Shown in pieces: positions 9,875 to 17,378 of a stretch of DNA of 17,378 nucleotides; positions within the stretch are counted from its first letter, which is position 1, and each line of letters starts with the position of its first letter. Where the stretch lies: the NCBI GenBank assembly GCA_001430745.1, contig KQ482003.1, forward strand, positions 391,993-409,370, read 5' to 3'. The notes beneath the pieces were generated by a model. It saw only the letters and a program-made list of their open reading frames with translations. It searched no databases and was not told where the DNA came from. The translations under genes and the position numbers were made by a program. Source of the stretch: Auxenochlorella pyrenoidosa. Its lineage: Eukaryota > Chlorophyta > Trebouxiophyceae > Chlorellales > Chlorellaceae.

Positions 9875-9924
<50 letters not shown>

Positions 9925-9945
9925 CAAACGTGACTGCACCCAACC
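9742..9945. promoter_or_regulatory. Probable divergent promoter region, BIN4-like (-) and small gene (+)
   Basis: Two start codons point away from each other across about 200 bases (9741 on -, 9946 on +). The left part is less GC-rich than its surroundings (aataaagg, ttttacattgtcaaaaattc), which suits a core promoter. The right part is the CAG repeat. No clear TATA box can be assigned to either side. Confidence 0.4.
9875..9922 (+). repeat. (CAG)16 trinucleotide microsatellite
   Basis: There are sixteen perfect CAG units. On + they lie 23 bases before the ATG at 9946 and are separated from it in that frame by a stop at 9931. They would therefore be in the 5' leader, not translated, in that gene. 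On - they read CTG, upstream of the BIN4-like start. Open frames through the repeat are homopolymeric (Ser, Ala) and I do not regard them as genes. Confidence 0.95.
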
Positions 9946-10326
9946 ATGACCTCCCCACCGGCAGAAGCCCCTAGCCTCACTGCCCTGCACCCAAAGCCTG
10001 GGGCCGCAGCGCTTCTGGAGAGCCTGCTTTGGCACAATGTCCCCGCTGCTGAGCCGCCTCCAGCCAAGGTGCGGCTGCCGGGCTCGCCGCGCAGTGGCAG
10101 CCTGCGCCCGCTGGCGGCATCAGCAGAGCAGCACCAGCCGGAGCACCACCTGGCGCGGCCTGTTGTGGAGGCTGAGCTGGGCGCCGCGCTGCAGCCGGAT
10201 AGCACAGCAGCGCTTGGCCACCCAGGTGTTGACTGCTGGGAGCTGCCGCCAGCGCATGCACACAGGTGGCGGGGGGTGGGGGGGGGCGCGGGGGGTGGGG
10301 GGGGTGGGGGTGGGGGTGGGGGGTGA
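9946..10326 (+). CDS. Possible small hypothetical protein with C-terminal glycine run
   Basis: A single open frame of 126 residues starts at ATG 9946, bounded upstream by an in-frame TGA at 9931. It ends at TGA 10324-10326. I do not recognise it. The first 107 residues are Ala/Pro/Leu/Glu-rich with no membrane segment (for example ALLESLLWHNVPAAEPPPAK). They are followed by WRGV and a tail that is nearly all Gly, from a G-rich tract. Support for a gene is circumstantial. It is divergent from the BIN4-like gene, and two TGTAA signals follow within 50 bases. An alternative is splicing from cacag|gtggcgg (10266) to ctgcag at 10436, replacing the Gly tail by about 27 other residues and a stop near 10515. 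It could also be non-coding. Confidence 0.35.
   Translation: MTSPPAEAPSLTALHPKPGAAALLESLLWHNVPAAEPPPAKVRLPGSPRSGSLRPLAASAEQHQPEHHLARPVVEAELGAALQPDSTAALGHPGVDCWELPPAHAHRWRGVGGGAGGGGGGGGGGG
10266..10323 (+). repeat. G-rich tract with G-quadruplex potential
   Basis: Repeated runs of G are separated by single T or C (ggggggtggg, gggtgggggg). The tract is either the Gly tail of the small reading frame at 9946 or the start of an intron. Several runs of three or more G within 60 bases make a quadruplex plausible on the + strand. Confidence 0.7.
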
Positions 10327-10336
10327 TAGAAAGCAA

Positions 10337-10372
10337 TGTAAACAGTTAGGCTTGATGTCAGTACTGGTGTAA
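10337..10372 (+). terminator. Two candidate TGTAA poly(A) signals after the small + gene
   Basis: TGTAA occurs at 10337-10341 and again at 10368-10372. Both are on the + strand within 50 bases of the stop codon at 10324-10326. Two copies this close support a transcript ending about 10355-10390. The local sequence is less GC-rich than its surroundings. Confidence 0.45.
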
Positions 10373-10738
10373 ACATACTTCCGTACCTTTGCGAGTGGTG
10401 TGAAGTGCAAACCTGCTGCTGATTCTCTGCAGGCTGCCACGCCTGGGAGCAGCACACCACGGAACCGCTTCCAAACCTTCAACTCAAGTGCCATCAGCAG
10501 ATGCAACGGGACAGTGTTGATGAGCAAGCATGACACGGGTGCAGCACCGGCGGAGCACATGCCCTCCAAGGGCTGGGGAGACCAGCAGGCACTGCTCCAC
10601 TTTTGGGGTTGATGGATGCCGTGCCCAGCATTGGGTCATACCGCATATTGTTTCTACTTCAAACGCGTTGCTTTCCTTTTTCAGGAGATTAAACGCCAAA
10701 CATGTGGGTCCTTTGGGATGTGTGCACCATCCGTTGCC
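10373..10738. other. Intergenic region between the small gene and the peptidase 3' end
   Basis: This stretch of about 365 bases has no recognisable coding region. A short + frame (about 10436-10612) follows a reasonable splice acceptor (tctctgcag at 10436) but is unlike any family I know. The - side would hold any 3' UTR of the peptidase gene; I see no - strand TGTAA in it. Confidence 0.4.
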
Positions 10739-10743
10739 TTACA
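10739..10743 (-). terminator. TGTAA overlapping the peptidase stop codon
   Basis: The - strand reads ggttggctgtaa, so the TAA stop is the last three bases of a TGTAA. I see no other - strand TGTAA before the BIN4-like gene region. If used, the 3' UTR would be only about 10-20 bases. It may simply be a coincidence of Leu (ctg) followed by TAA. Confidence 0.3.
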
Positions 10744-13700
10744 GCCAACCCTCGAGCGCAGCTGCCAGGAATGCGTACTGCTGCGCCTTTGCGGCAAACC
10801 GATCCCGCTCATGCACAAAGTGCCCCGCCTGCTCATCTGGCAGCAGCAGGATGGGCGCGCCGGGCCGGACACGTCCTCCTTCCTGCACTGTTGCCGCTGC
10901 TGCTGCCGCCGCTGCTGAGGCTCGAAGGCGTGCCGCATGCTTGAGGGGCCCCCAGAAGGGCACCCGCAGGTCACTCTGGCTGCACGTGAGCAGCGTCGGC
11001 GGGTATGCGGCCGCGGGTCGCACGTTTTGGTAGGGACACGCGCGCCGAATCTGCAGGGCAAGCATGGAGGCACGGCAAGCATGCTTGGCGTACGCATGCA
11101 CAAGCACGCACTAGTGCTGCATCCAGCTGGTTCCACATCGCACGCGGGAAATGCCAGCGCTGGTTGATGCAGCACAGCCGTAGCGCCCGCCAGCACCCAC
11201 CCCCCCGCCAGCTCCCACCTGCCCCTGCTGCTCCGCCTGCCGCGGGTCCCCCCACTCCTCGTACTCGTGCACAGTCAGCGGCAGCTCCGGCTGGCACATG
11301 GCCGACAGCACGTCCACAAAGGGGGCCTCTAGAAGTGCAGCACCCAGGTCGGCGGGGCGGCGGTTGAGCAGTGCGCCAGCAGTCAGGCCGCCCGCGCTGT
11401 GCGCCTCAAGCGCTACCCAGCCTGGCTTGGTATAGCCTGGACTAGGGAAGCCGAGGTTGCAGGCGATGAACGGATGTCATGCAAACATGCATTGCTGGCA
11501 CGCAGTCACTGCAGAGATGCAGGCGTTCCGCCAGGCACTGTGGCCGTCCTGTCAGAAGTCCCCCCTGGCCGGGCTGCAGCCACCTGTCGAATGTCAGATC
11601 CCCACAGCTCGCCTGCTGCAAAGAGATGGTCCAGGCAGGCCTCCAGATCGGCCACGCTGTTGGCCTTGGCGCCGCCCCGCCCTGCGGCATGCCAGCGCCG
11701 CCCCAGCTCGCCGCCGCCCCGCACGTGCGCCAGCGCCAGCACCCAGCCGTCGCGCAGCAGCGGCAGGCGCTCTGGGGCAAACTCCGTGGGCAGGCAGTGG
11801 CCGTATGCTCCATACACGACCAGCAGGCAGGGCTGGGGCTCTGCAGGATGGGGCCAGCTGCTGCCGTCGCTGCCACCGCTGGCTCCGTTGCCAGGGCAGC
11901 TGCCCTTCTGCACCTGCAGGTCGGCTCTGTGCGCAACTGTCAATGGTACTGCAGTGCCGTCTGCTGATCTGGCCCATAGGCGCTGCCATACCAGCTCGGC
12001 TCTCCCGCCGCCAGCGTCACCAGCAGCCTTTGCTGCTTCTGCTGCCGATCTGGTACCACCTGGCTGCTGCTGGCCTCTTGCTGCCGCGGCCTCCCCCACT
12101 GCGGCCCCCGTACGGAGCACTAGGCTCTGGCTGCCCAGCTGCCAGTCAAACGTGGCCTCCGGGTGGACGGGGGAGGACAGCATGAGGCGCAGCGTGGGCG
12201 AGTCAAAGTCTGCGTTGGCGCCCGCCACCACGGAGAGAGCCCAGCTGGGGAGCGGGGCAGGCGTGAGCGGGGGCGCCGAGGGCTGCTGCTGCCGCTCCTT
12301 CTGCTCGTGCGACCCAAGCGGATGCTGCGCTGCTGCCCCTGCGGCTGACTGCATGCTGGCTACGCCTGCCGCAGCGTCTCGGCCAGGTGGCTGCGCAGTG
12401 CCTGTTGCCGGCAGGCCGTCACGTAGTGCAAGCGCCGCCACCTGCTGCTGCCCCTGCACACGCTGGAAGAGCACCAGCCAGTCTCGCGTCATATCCATAT
12501 CCTCTATCGCAGTGCCCGGCTGCTCAGGAACCACGGGCTGCCAGTGATCTGTGGTCAGCGAGGGCGAAGCTGCCGGCACGCTGCAGGAGAGGAGGAGCGC
12601 AGGGGGCATGGGGTTCAGGCAGCACTACAGCCGGCGATAAATAGTGGATAGAGAGCCGCGCTAGGTGGAAAGCTAGTCAGCCTTGCCGGCCGTGAAGCGC
12701 ACGTCACTTGTCACACCCGCCGCCTCACCGATACACGGCATAGTTCTCCGCTCCCCGGGCATTGCTCAGGATGTACAGCTGTCCCGCGTTGTGCTCCACA
12801 AAGTATTCGAGCCCGAGCAGCCGCGGCTGGACCACTCGAGGTGCCGGCCAGCGCATGCTGCCGACCCCGCTGATGCTGGTGTGCTGCGCCTGGCTGCTTG
12901 TGTGCCGGACAGTGTCGGCGGAGAGGTCTGCCGGCAGTAGGTGCACCTCTGAGGAAGCCTTGGAGTTGCAGTTGATGGTGAGGAAGCTGCATGGGGAGAG
13001 CTCAAAGTTGGGAGGATGGTGTTCAACCCGTGAAGAGGAAGATGAGGTGCAGGAGCTGGGCGGCCAATCATCTTACTCAGGATGTGATGCTCGGAGGGTG
13101 CAACCCTGCCTTGCAGAGGCTGCACATGAGGCTGCCACATCCCTATTGCCAGGAACCAGCGGCCCACAGCCCAAGCCCCCCCCACCCCCCTCGCCCCCCA
13201 GCTCGCCTCCAATCCTTGGTGCGCCCCAGCTCCACAAAGAAGCGCTCGTCCTCCTCCTCAAACACCGGCCAGCAGGCCGCGCACCCGCTCTGCGCCAAGC
13301 CGCCACTGCTGCCACCCAGCCACCTGCCGCTCGTTCTCCAGCTGCCACCGCTGCCGCTGGTCGCTTCGTCGCCCGCCTCACAGGCCACCACCCGCCATGG
13401 CCGCCCCAGCTCGTTTGGCTGCGTGGCCAGCAGGGTGTGCCCGTCGCTGGCCCACTCCAGGGAGACCACGCCGCCGAGGGCGCCCAGGTGGCGCAGCGTG
13501 CCCGTCGTGAGGTCTCGCGTGAACGCCTGGAAGGCCTCCTCGCCGTCGCCGGCCTCCAGGGTGAAGGCCAGGCTGCCGCTGCAGCGAGAGAGCTTCACCT
13601 GTGGGGGGGAGGGGTGGGTGGGGGGGGTCTGTTTGGGTGGGTGGGGCTACCCACTGCAGACTGGAGGGAGAGAACAGCATGCATTCAAGCTGTCCAAGCT

Positions 13701-14703
13701 GCTCGCATGCACGCTTCTAGGCTTGGCAGGAGCATGGCACACACAAGCCAGGGCTGCCTGCCAGCGCTGCTCCCCTCGCTGTCCCGTTGGACGCACGCAC
13801 CTGCCCGACTTGCACATACTCTCCATGGACAGCCGCCAGCTCACCCACGTCGAGCACCACCTCAGCAGCCCCCGCGCTGGCACTGCTGCTAGCAGCCATG
13901 CCTGCCGGCACAGGCCGCCGCATATAGCGCGGCTGCGGGGCGCCGGGCAGCTGTTCAACATAGTATTCGTGGGTCCCCACCCGCTCAGGGATGGACACCT
14001 GCAGAGGTGGTACCAGGAGGAGCAAGGCAGAGGTGGCACGCTCTCTAGGACGCCCAGAAGAAGTATCGCCCCCAACATTGCAGCACACGTTGACAGTTTG
14101 CCTTGATCTCGATTCCCAGCACAAAAGACTAAGCAGTTTGTTAGACTCCCAGTACCAAGATGGAGTTCCCAGGCAACAAGCTTCCCACCCACCTGCGCCT
14201 CTGGGACCTCCTGCAACATTGCTGCACGCAGCTTGTCGGCACGCTGCGCGCAGCGCTGCAGCCATGCGTGTGCATGCTGTCGCTCTGCCCGCAGCACCCG
14301 CTGCACCTCTGGCCCTCCAGCTTCCAGCCAGCTGCACTTGAAGAGGGTGTTGGCAAAAATTAGGTGGGCCACAACAACCAGTGAAGTGGGGCAAATCACA
14401 GTGGAAGCAATGACTGCAGGCCTGTGTGCCATGTTGCTGATGTTGGGCGGCGGTTGGCAAACACCCTGGGAGCACCTACCTGTACCCATCCTCCCACTCC
14501 TGGCCAGCACAGCACCGCGTGGCGGGCCGGGCAGGGATGACAGGCGGGCTGAGCGGGTCTGAAGTGGCTCGCCGCCACAAGCTCCGCTTCCCCTTCTTTG
14601 CGGCGTGAGCAACAGCAGCTGGCAGGGCGTCAGCCGGCGCAAATGAACACGCAGCCAGTGCAGCGAGGAATGAACGGCGGTCTGCCACCCAGCGGACCAT
14701 CAT
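10739..14703 (-). CDS. Prolyl-oligopeptidase family serine peptidase (S9A, oligopeptidase B-like)
   Basis: Eight exons on the - strand: 14703-14480, 14331-14193, 13998-13801, 13598-13207, 12986-12729, 12580-11613, 11436-11219, 11050-10739. They give 2709 bases and 902 residues, with all phases agreeing. The N-terminal part (EWEDGYSWLEAGGPEV, THEYYVEQLPG, FEEEDERFFVELG) is the S9A beta-propeller. The catalytic domain has PCLLVVYGAYG, VRGGGELGRRWH, the nucleophile in YTKPGWVALEAHSAGG (Ser740), SDLRV (Asp826) and AGHF (His876). It ends FLAAALEGWL like bacterial oligopeptidase B. The family cleaves short peptides, often after basic residues. It is longer than usual (about 700) through Ala/Gln/Gly-rich inserts in exons 4 and 6. 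The elbow reads AHSAGG where most have GxSxGG. The N-terminus has RRSFLAALA, resembling a twin-arginine signal. Introns 4 and 6 have GC donors. A second Met follows at 14700. Confidence 0.9.
11437..11612 (-). other. GC-AG intron 6 of the peptidase gene
   Basis: The exon ends CLDHLFAA plus one base at gcagcag|gcgagc. The acceptor is ctagtccag before gctatacc. The join gives LFAAGYTKPGWVALEAHSAGG, which matches the oligopeptidase B pattern (GYTSPERLAIEGRSAGG) residue for residue in length. The only nearby GT donor (gacag|gtggct, 11583) is in phase 0. It pairs only with a poor aag acceptor and inserts foreign residues. GC is clearly the better model. Confidence 0.82.
12987..13206 (-). other. Probable GC-AG intron 4 of the peptidase gene
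   Basis: The exon ends VELGRTKDW plus ag at ggattggag|gcgagc. The acceptor is ctccccatgcag before cttcctcacc. The join gives VELGRTKDWSFLTIN, the same length as the E. coli oligopeptidase B segment. A GT donor in the following G-rich run is also in phase but would add about eight Arg/Gly residues. GC is favoured on alignment. Confidence 0.65.
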
Positions 14704-14710
14704 GTTGGCT

Positions 14711-14716
14711 CACGTG
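14711..14716. promoter_or_regulatory. G-box-like CACGTG palindrome
   Basis: CACGTG is the core site of plant bHLH/bZIP factors. Here it lies 8 bases upstream of the peptidase ATG on the - strand, probably in the 5' leader. A six-base palindrome can occur by chance, so this is only a candidate. Confidence 0.3.
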
Positions 14717-14852
14717 TGGGGGGGGGGAGGAGGGGTTACCAGGCAGTGTGGCTACACCCTGCACGAGGCGGCAGCAGTAGCAGTGGACGCTGGCGGCAGA
14801 GGCACGCAGGCATGTCGGCAATCGATACTACAATTCCTGATTACTCATTGCA

Positions 14853-15113
14853 ATGTACAGAAGAGGTTGCACGCTGCCACAACAGCTGCAAGCACCAGCA
14901 GCGCACCTTTTGTTGAAGGGTTCTGCTCGAGCGGCGTGTTGCAGCATGAAGGCAGCCTCTGGACAAGCATGGCACGTCGAGGAAAGCGAGGAAGAATCCA
15001 AGCGCCGCCTGCTCAAAGCAGCGATGAATGGGCACCTGCTAGCGGCTGCTGCGGCCTGTGCGGGCTCCAAAGGCGCCCCTGCCGCCTGCATCGCTCCACG
15101 ATCACCACCTTAG
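14853..15113 (+). CDS. Doubtful small open reading frame upstream of the BAF60-type gene
   Basis: An 86-residue frame starts at ATG 14853, with an internal Met at 14946. It ends at TAG 15111-15113, 155 bases before the BAF60 ATG. The second half (WHVEESEEESKRRLLKAA) looks like a charged helix rather than random GC-rich translation. I recognise no family. It could be an upstream ORF or alternative first exon of the BAF60 gene, a tiny gene, or chance. No poly(A) signal follows it closely. Confidence 0.2.
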   Translation: MYRRGCTLPQQLQAPAAHLLLKGSARAACCSMKAASGQAWHVEESEEESKRRLLKAAMNGHLLAAAAACAGSKGAPAACIAPRSPP

Positions 15114-15267
15114 AGACCATCATACTCAAAGCACGCCGCTTTGCGCTGCCTGTCGAAAACACAAAGTCTGAAGAGCGTCACAGCAGATTTCTGGAGTCTT
15201 TTATAGCTCGGGACAGTGTGCAGTTAAAGTCAGCAGTGTCAGCAGGCAGCAGGTGGCGGCAAGCAGT

Positions 15268-17114
15268 ATGCAGGTTCCGCCGGGCGTGCCTGGCGCCGTG
15301 CCGGCTCGCCCAGGAGCCGGCGGCATGCCCACACAGCAGCAGCTGATCCAGGCGCAGCTGCTGCAGCAGCAGGCCATGCAGGCGGCGCTCGTCGCGAACC
15401 CAGCGCTGGCGGGCAACCCTGCCGCCCTCATGGCAGCGCAACAGGTCTGTTAGGTCTCCTGCGTCGCCGCGCTTCGTTTTCCCTAGAGAATATGCTCACA
15501 CGATGGGGGGGGGCACTGCACATATGCAGGGCACCGCTCCCCAGGTGCGAGGCAAAGCTCTCTGCAGAGGTGGGCACCTGGCCAATAACGACATCGCCGC
15601 CACCCCCCTCACCCCTTCCCCCTGCAGCAAATCCAAGCACGGATGCTAGCGCAGGCCAGCGCAGCAGCCGCGGCCAGCCGCCCAGGCAGCGTGCCCCCTG
15701 GGGGCAAGCCTGGGGCCACTGCCGCGGGCAAGCCGCCCACGGCGCCGGGCTCAGCCATCCAGGCGGCGGCGGCGGCAGCTGTGCGCGCGGCCGAGGCAAT
15801 CCCTGCCAAGAAGGGCGGCGCGGGGCGCAAGCGGCGGGCCTCCGACCTGCGGCTGCCGGACCGGGGGGACCTGCTGGTGCCCGACTCGCCGCTGTTTGCG
15901 CAGCTGCAGGACGCCGAGCGGCGCGTCGACATGCTCATCTCGCGCAAGAAGCACGAGCTGCAGGAGATGTACGCCTCGTTCCGGCGCGGTGAGCAGCAGC
16001 AGCGCCTGCGCCCCGCTGTGGGGGGGCTGCAGCCGCCTGGCATGCGCGGAGGGCTGACGGCAGGAGGTGCAGGAGAGGCGTGCCTCGCCGCGCAAGCGCA
16101 CGGCTTCCTGTCCATGCCAGCAGCGCATCTGCTTTCCAGCCATTATTGCCCTGCGCGGGGCTCCCGCTGCCATGTTCACACACACCCCCTTGCCGCCTTT
16201 CTGCAGGGCCCCCCGGCTCTGCGCTGGCGGGCGGCTCTGTGCGGCGCAAGCTGCGCATCTACGTGCGCTCCGAGCACCAGCACCAGGTGGGGCTGCAGCA
16301 CCCTCCTTCCCACCTGCGCACGGCTTGGCACCGTCCCAAGCTGCCACTGTGGAGCACGGCAGCTAGCACAGCCAGTTGCTTGTCTCTCGCTGCCCTCACA
16401 GGGTGGGTCAGCAGCGGCACCCAGCCGCAGCACCCAGCTGCCCCTCCTGCTGCCGCCTGCTGCAGGGTGCGCCGCCGGATGCGGCGGAGCCCCCCTCCTG
16501 GGTGCTCACCATCAGCGGGCGGCTGCTGGGCAAGGACAAGGCGGCGGACAAGGCGGGGGGCCTGGGCGGCCTGGAGGGGGGTGAGCCGCGGGCGCGGGTG
16601 ATGGGCGGGGGTGAAGCACCGGGTTTTGTCAGGTCGGGCCGGCTGGCTGGCTGAGTTGCAGAGCACGCGCATGCCGGCTGGCCCTGCCCTACGTGGTTTC
16701 GGCGCTCGAGCTTGGCAGCACCACTGCACGCGCGCGCGGCCTTGCCCGCCGTGCAGAGGAGGGCGGCCACCACCACAAGCACCACTTCACCCACTACATC
16801 AAGCGGCTCGAGGTGCAGCTCGACCCGGCGCAGGTGGGGGGGGGGGGGGGCGTGCAGGCATGCGGGCGCAGCCACCGCTGTGTCGACGGCGCCACCGTGC
16901 ACCCCGGAACCTCGTCCCTCCATGCTTGCACGGGAACAGCAGCGCAGGCCCCAGCAGGGCGGTGCGACGCGCCTCCCCAGCCGCCCACCCCCGCCCTGCC
17001 GCCCGCCCGCAGTACCCGGGGGACTCGGGGCGGCTGGCGTGGGACAAGGCGCGGCACGACCGCGAGCACCGCGAGGCCATCCAGCTGCGCCGCCTGGGCA
17101 GCAAGCCGGTGGAG
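15268..17114 (+). CDS. SWP73: SWI/SNF chromatin-remodelling subunit, BAF60/SWP73/SMARCD type (3' truncated)
   Basis: Six exons are visible: 15268-15444, 15628-15988, 16207-16286, 16466-16580, 16757-16833, 17013-17114. They give 304 residues with consistent phases and all GT-AG introns. The protein is a nuclear core subunit of SWI/SNF-type remodellers. The Gln/Ala/Pro-rich N-terminus (QQQLIQAQLLQQQAMQ) is followed by a basic KKGGAGRKRR. The BAF60 signatures come next: LPDRGDLLVPDSPLFAQLQDAERRVDMLISRKK, given here as two family blocks (LPDR...DSPLFAQL and ERRVDMLISRKK). After them come KLRIYVRSEH, PPSWVLTISGRLLG, HFTHYIKRLEVQLDP and YPGDSGRLAWDKARHD. The SWIB domain that should follow lies beyond the window. 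I chose the ATG at 15268; upstream in-frame codons give no other ATG nearby. The final segment has no coding match and is probably intron. Confidence 0.88.
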
Positions 17115-17378
17115 GTGGGGGCCCCGTCCGGCTGCTCTGCTTCGGTGGCTGCCTGGGCACAGCTGTGGCATGCCCAGCTTGTGACCCCCCAGCCAGCAAG
17201 CCCCGAGTGCCATCCTCAAACAGGCGGCACTTGTCAGTGCGCAGGCTGCCGGGTTGGTGCTAGGGACGCAGTGCGGCGCAGGGAGCTCGCCCAGTGCTCT
17301 GAGCTTGCATGCGCCAACAGAGCGCTACCTGCTCTGCTCATCCCCCACCGACCCACCCCAATCAAGCCCCATTCCATC
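17115..17378 (+). other. Probable intron of the BAF60-type gene running to the window edge
   Basis: After ...LGSKPVE the sequence gag|gtgggg is a good donor. The next 264 bases show no frame resembling the expected continuation (the segment leading to the SWIB domain). I see no acceptor followed by matching codons, so the next exon is probably outside the window. Confidence 0.55.

Larger units (their letters stand above)
14704..15267. promoter_or_regulatory. Divergent promoter region, peptidase (-) and BAF60-type gene (+)
   Basis: Start codons at 14703 (-) and 15268 (+) face away from each other across 564 bases. A palindromic CACGTG (G-box) sits at 14711-14716, just 5' of the peptidase ATG. 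A TATA-like ttttatag lies at 15199-15206, about 65 bases before the BAF60 ATG, at a reasonable core-promoter distance. The centre is less GC-rich (atcgatactacaattcctga). A short open frame within it is listed separately. Confidence 0.45.

Noticed and set aside
9681..10460. A 259-codon - frame with poly-Ala and poly-Pro
   Set aside because: The homopolymers are just the CAG repeat and G-rich tract read from the other strand, and the frame runs into the BIN4-like start. No conserved motif.
10436..10612. Separate + exon QAATPGSSTPRNRFQ...
   Set aside because: There is a good acceptor but no family match, no following poly(A) signal and no certain partner exon. Kept only as an alternative ending for the small gene.
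11506..11612. Reading through the peptidase exon 6 end to ELWGSDIRQ and a GT donor at 11583
   Set aside because: It looked plausible at first, but the only in-phase acceptor is a weak aag, and it breaks the family segment GYTxP....ALE..SAGG. The GC donor at 11612 restores it exactly.
14702..15346. A 214-codon + frame between the peptidase and BAF60 genes
   Set aside because: It overlaps BAF60 exon 1 in a different frame, crosses the likely promoter and shows no domain or family pattern.
1..17378. A new multi-gene defence, mobile or biosynthetic system
   Set aside because: The recognisable genes are unrelated conserved eukaryotic housekeeping genes in mixed orientations. No transposase, terminal repeats, integrase, phage or toxin-like genes were seen.

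Overview
This window reads as nuclear DNA from a GC-rich green alga, most likely a chlorophyte of the Chlorella/trebouxiophyte type. Its genes are cut by many short introns (about 105-260 bases). Splice sites sit in C-rich or G-rich low-complexity DNA. The encoded proteins resemble plant and algal families, and TGTAA, the usual chlorophyte poly(A) signal, lies near several gene ends. I see no bacterial operon, rRNA, tRNA, transposon or CRISPR array.

Layout, left to right. (1) The 3' part of a DEAD-box RNA helicase of the DDX6/Dhh1/RH6-8-12 type on + (window edge to 1422), with a long pyrimidine-rich 3' region to about 2660. (2) A ten-exon DUF676-type serine esterase (alpha/beta hydrolase) on - (6111 to 2722), convergent with the helicase. 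(3) A seven-exon BIN4/MIDGET-like protein, a DNA topoisomerase VI accessory subunit, on - (9741 to 6822). (4) A possible small gene on + (9946-10326) ending in a glycine run, divergent from BIN4 across a (CAG)16 tract. (5) An eight-exon prolyl-oligopeptidase-family (oligopeptidase B-like) serine peptidase on - (14703 to 10739). (6) The 5' part of a BAF60/SWP73-type SWI/SNF subunit on + (15268 to past the window end), divergent from the peptidase.

The genes do not form a pathway. They cover mRNA decay and translational repression, lipid or ester hydrolysis, DNA topology during endoreduplication, peptide hydrolysis and chromatin remodelling, an ordinary neighbourhood of conserved nuclear genes. 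I reconstructed exons by hand from frame, splice phase and remembered family alignments. Each complete model gives a whole number of codons: 576 residues for the esterase, 652 for the BIN4-like protein and 902 for the peptidase.

The most unusual signal is in the splicing. Five of the 32 introns I can place appear to use GC instead of GT at the donor, well above the roughly 1% usual in most eukaryotes. Other points of interest are an altered nucleophile elbow and a twin-arginine-like N-terminus in the peptidase, a large low-complexity insertion in the esterase, and a histone-H1-like tail on the BIN4 homologue. I found no convincing new multi-gene system.
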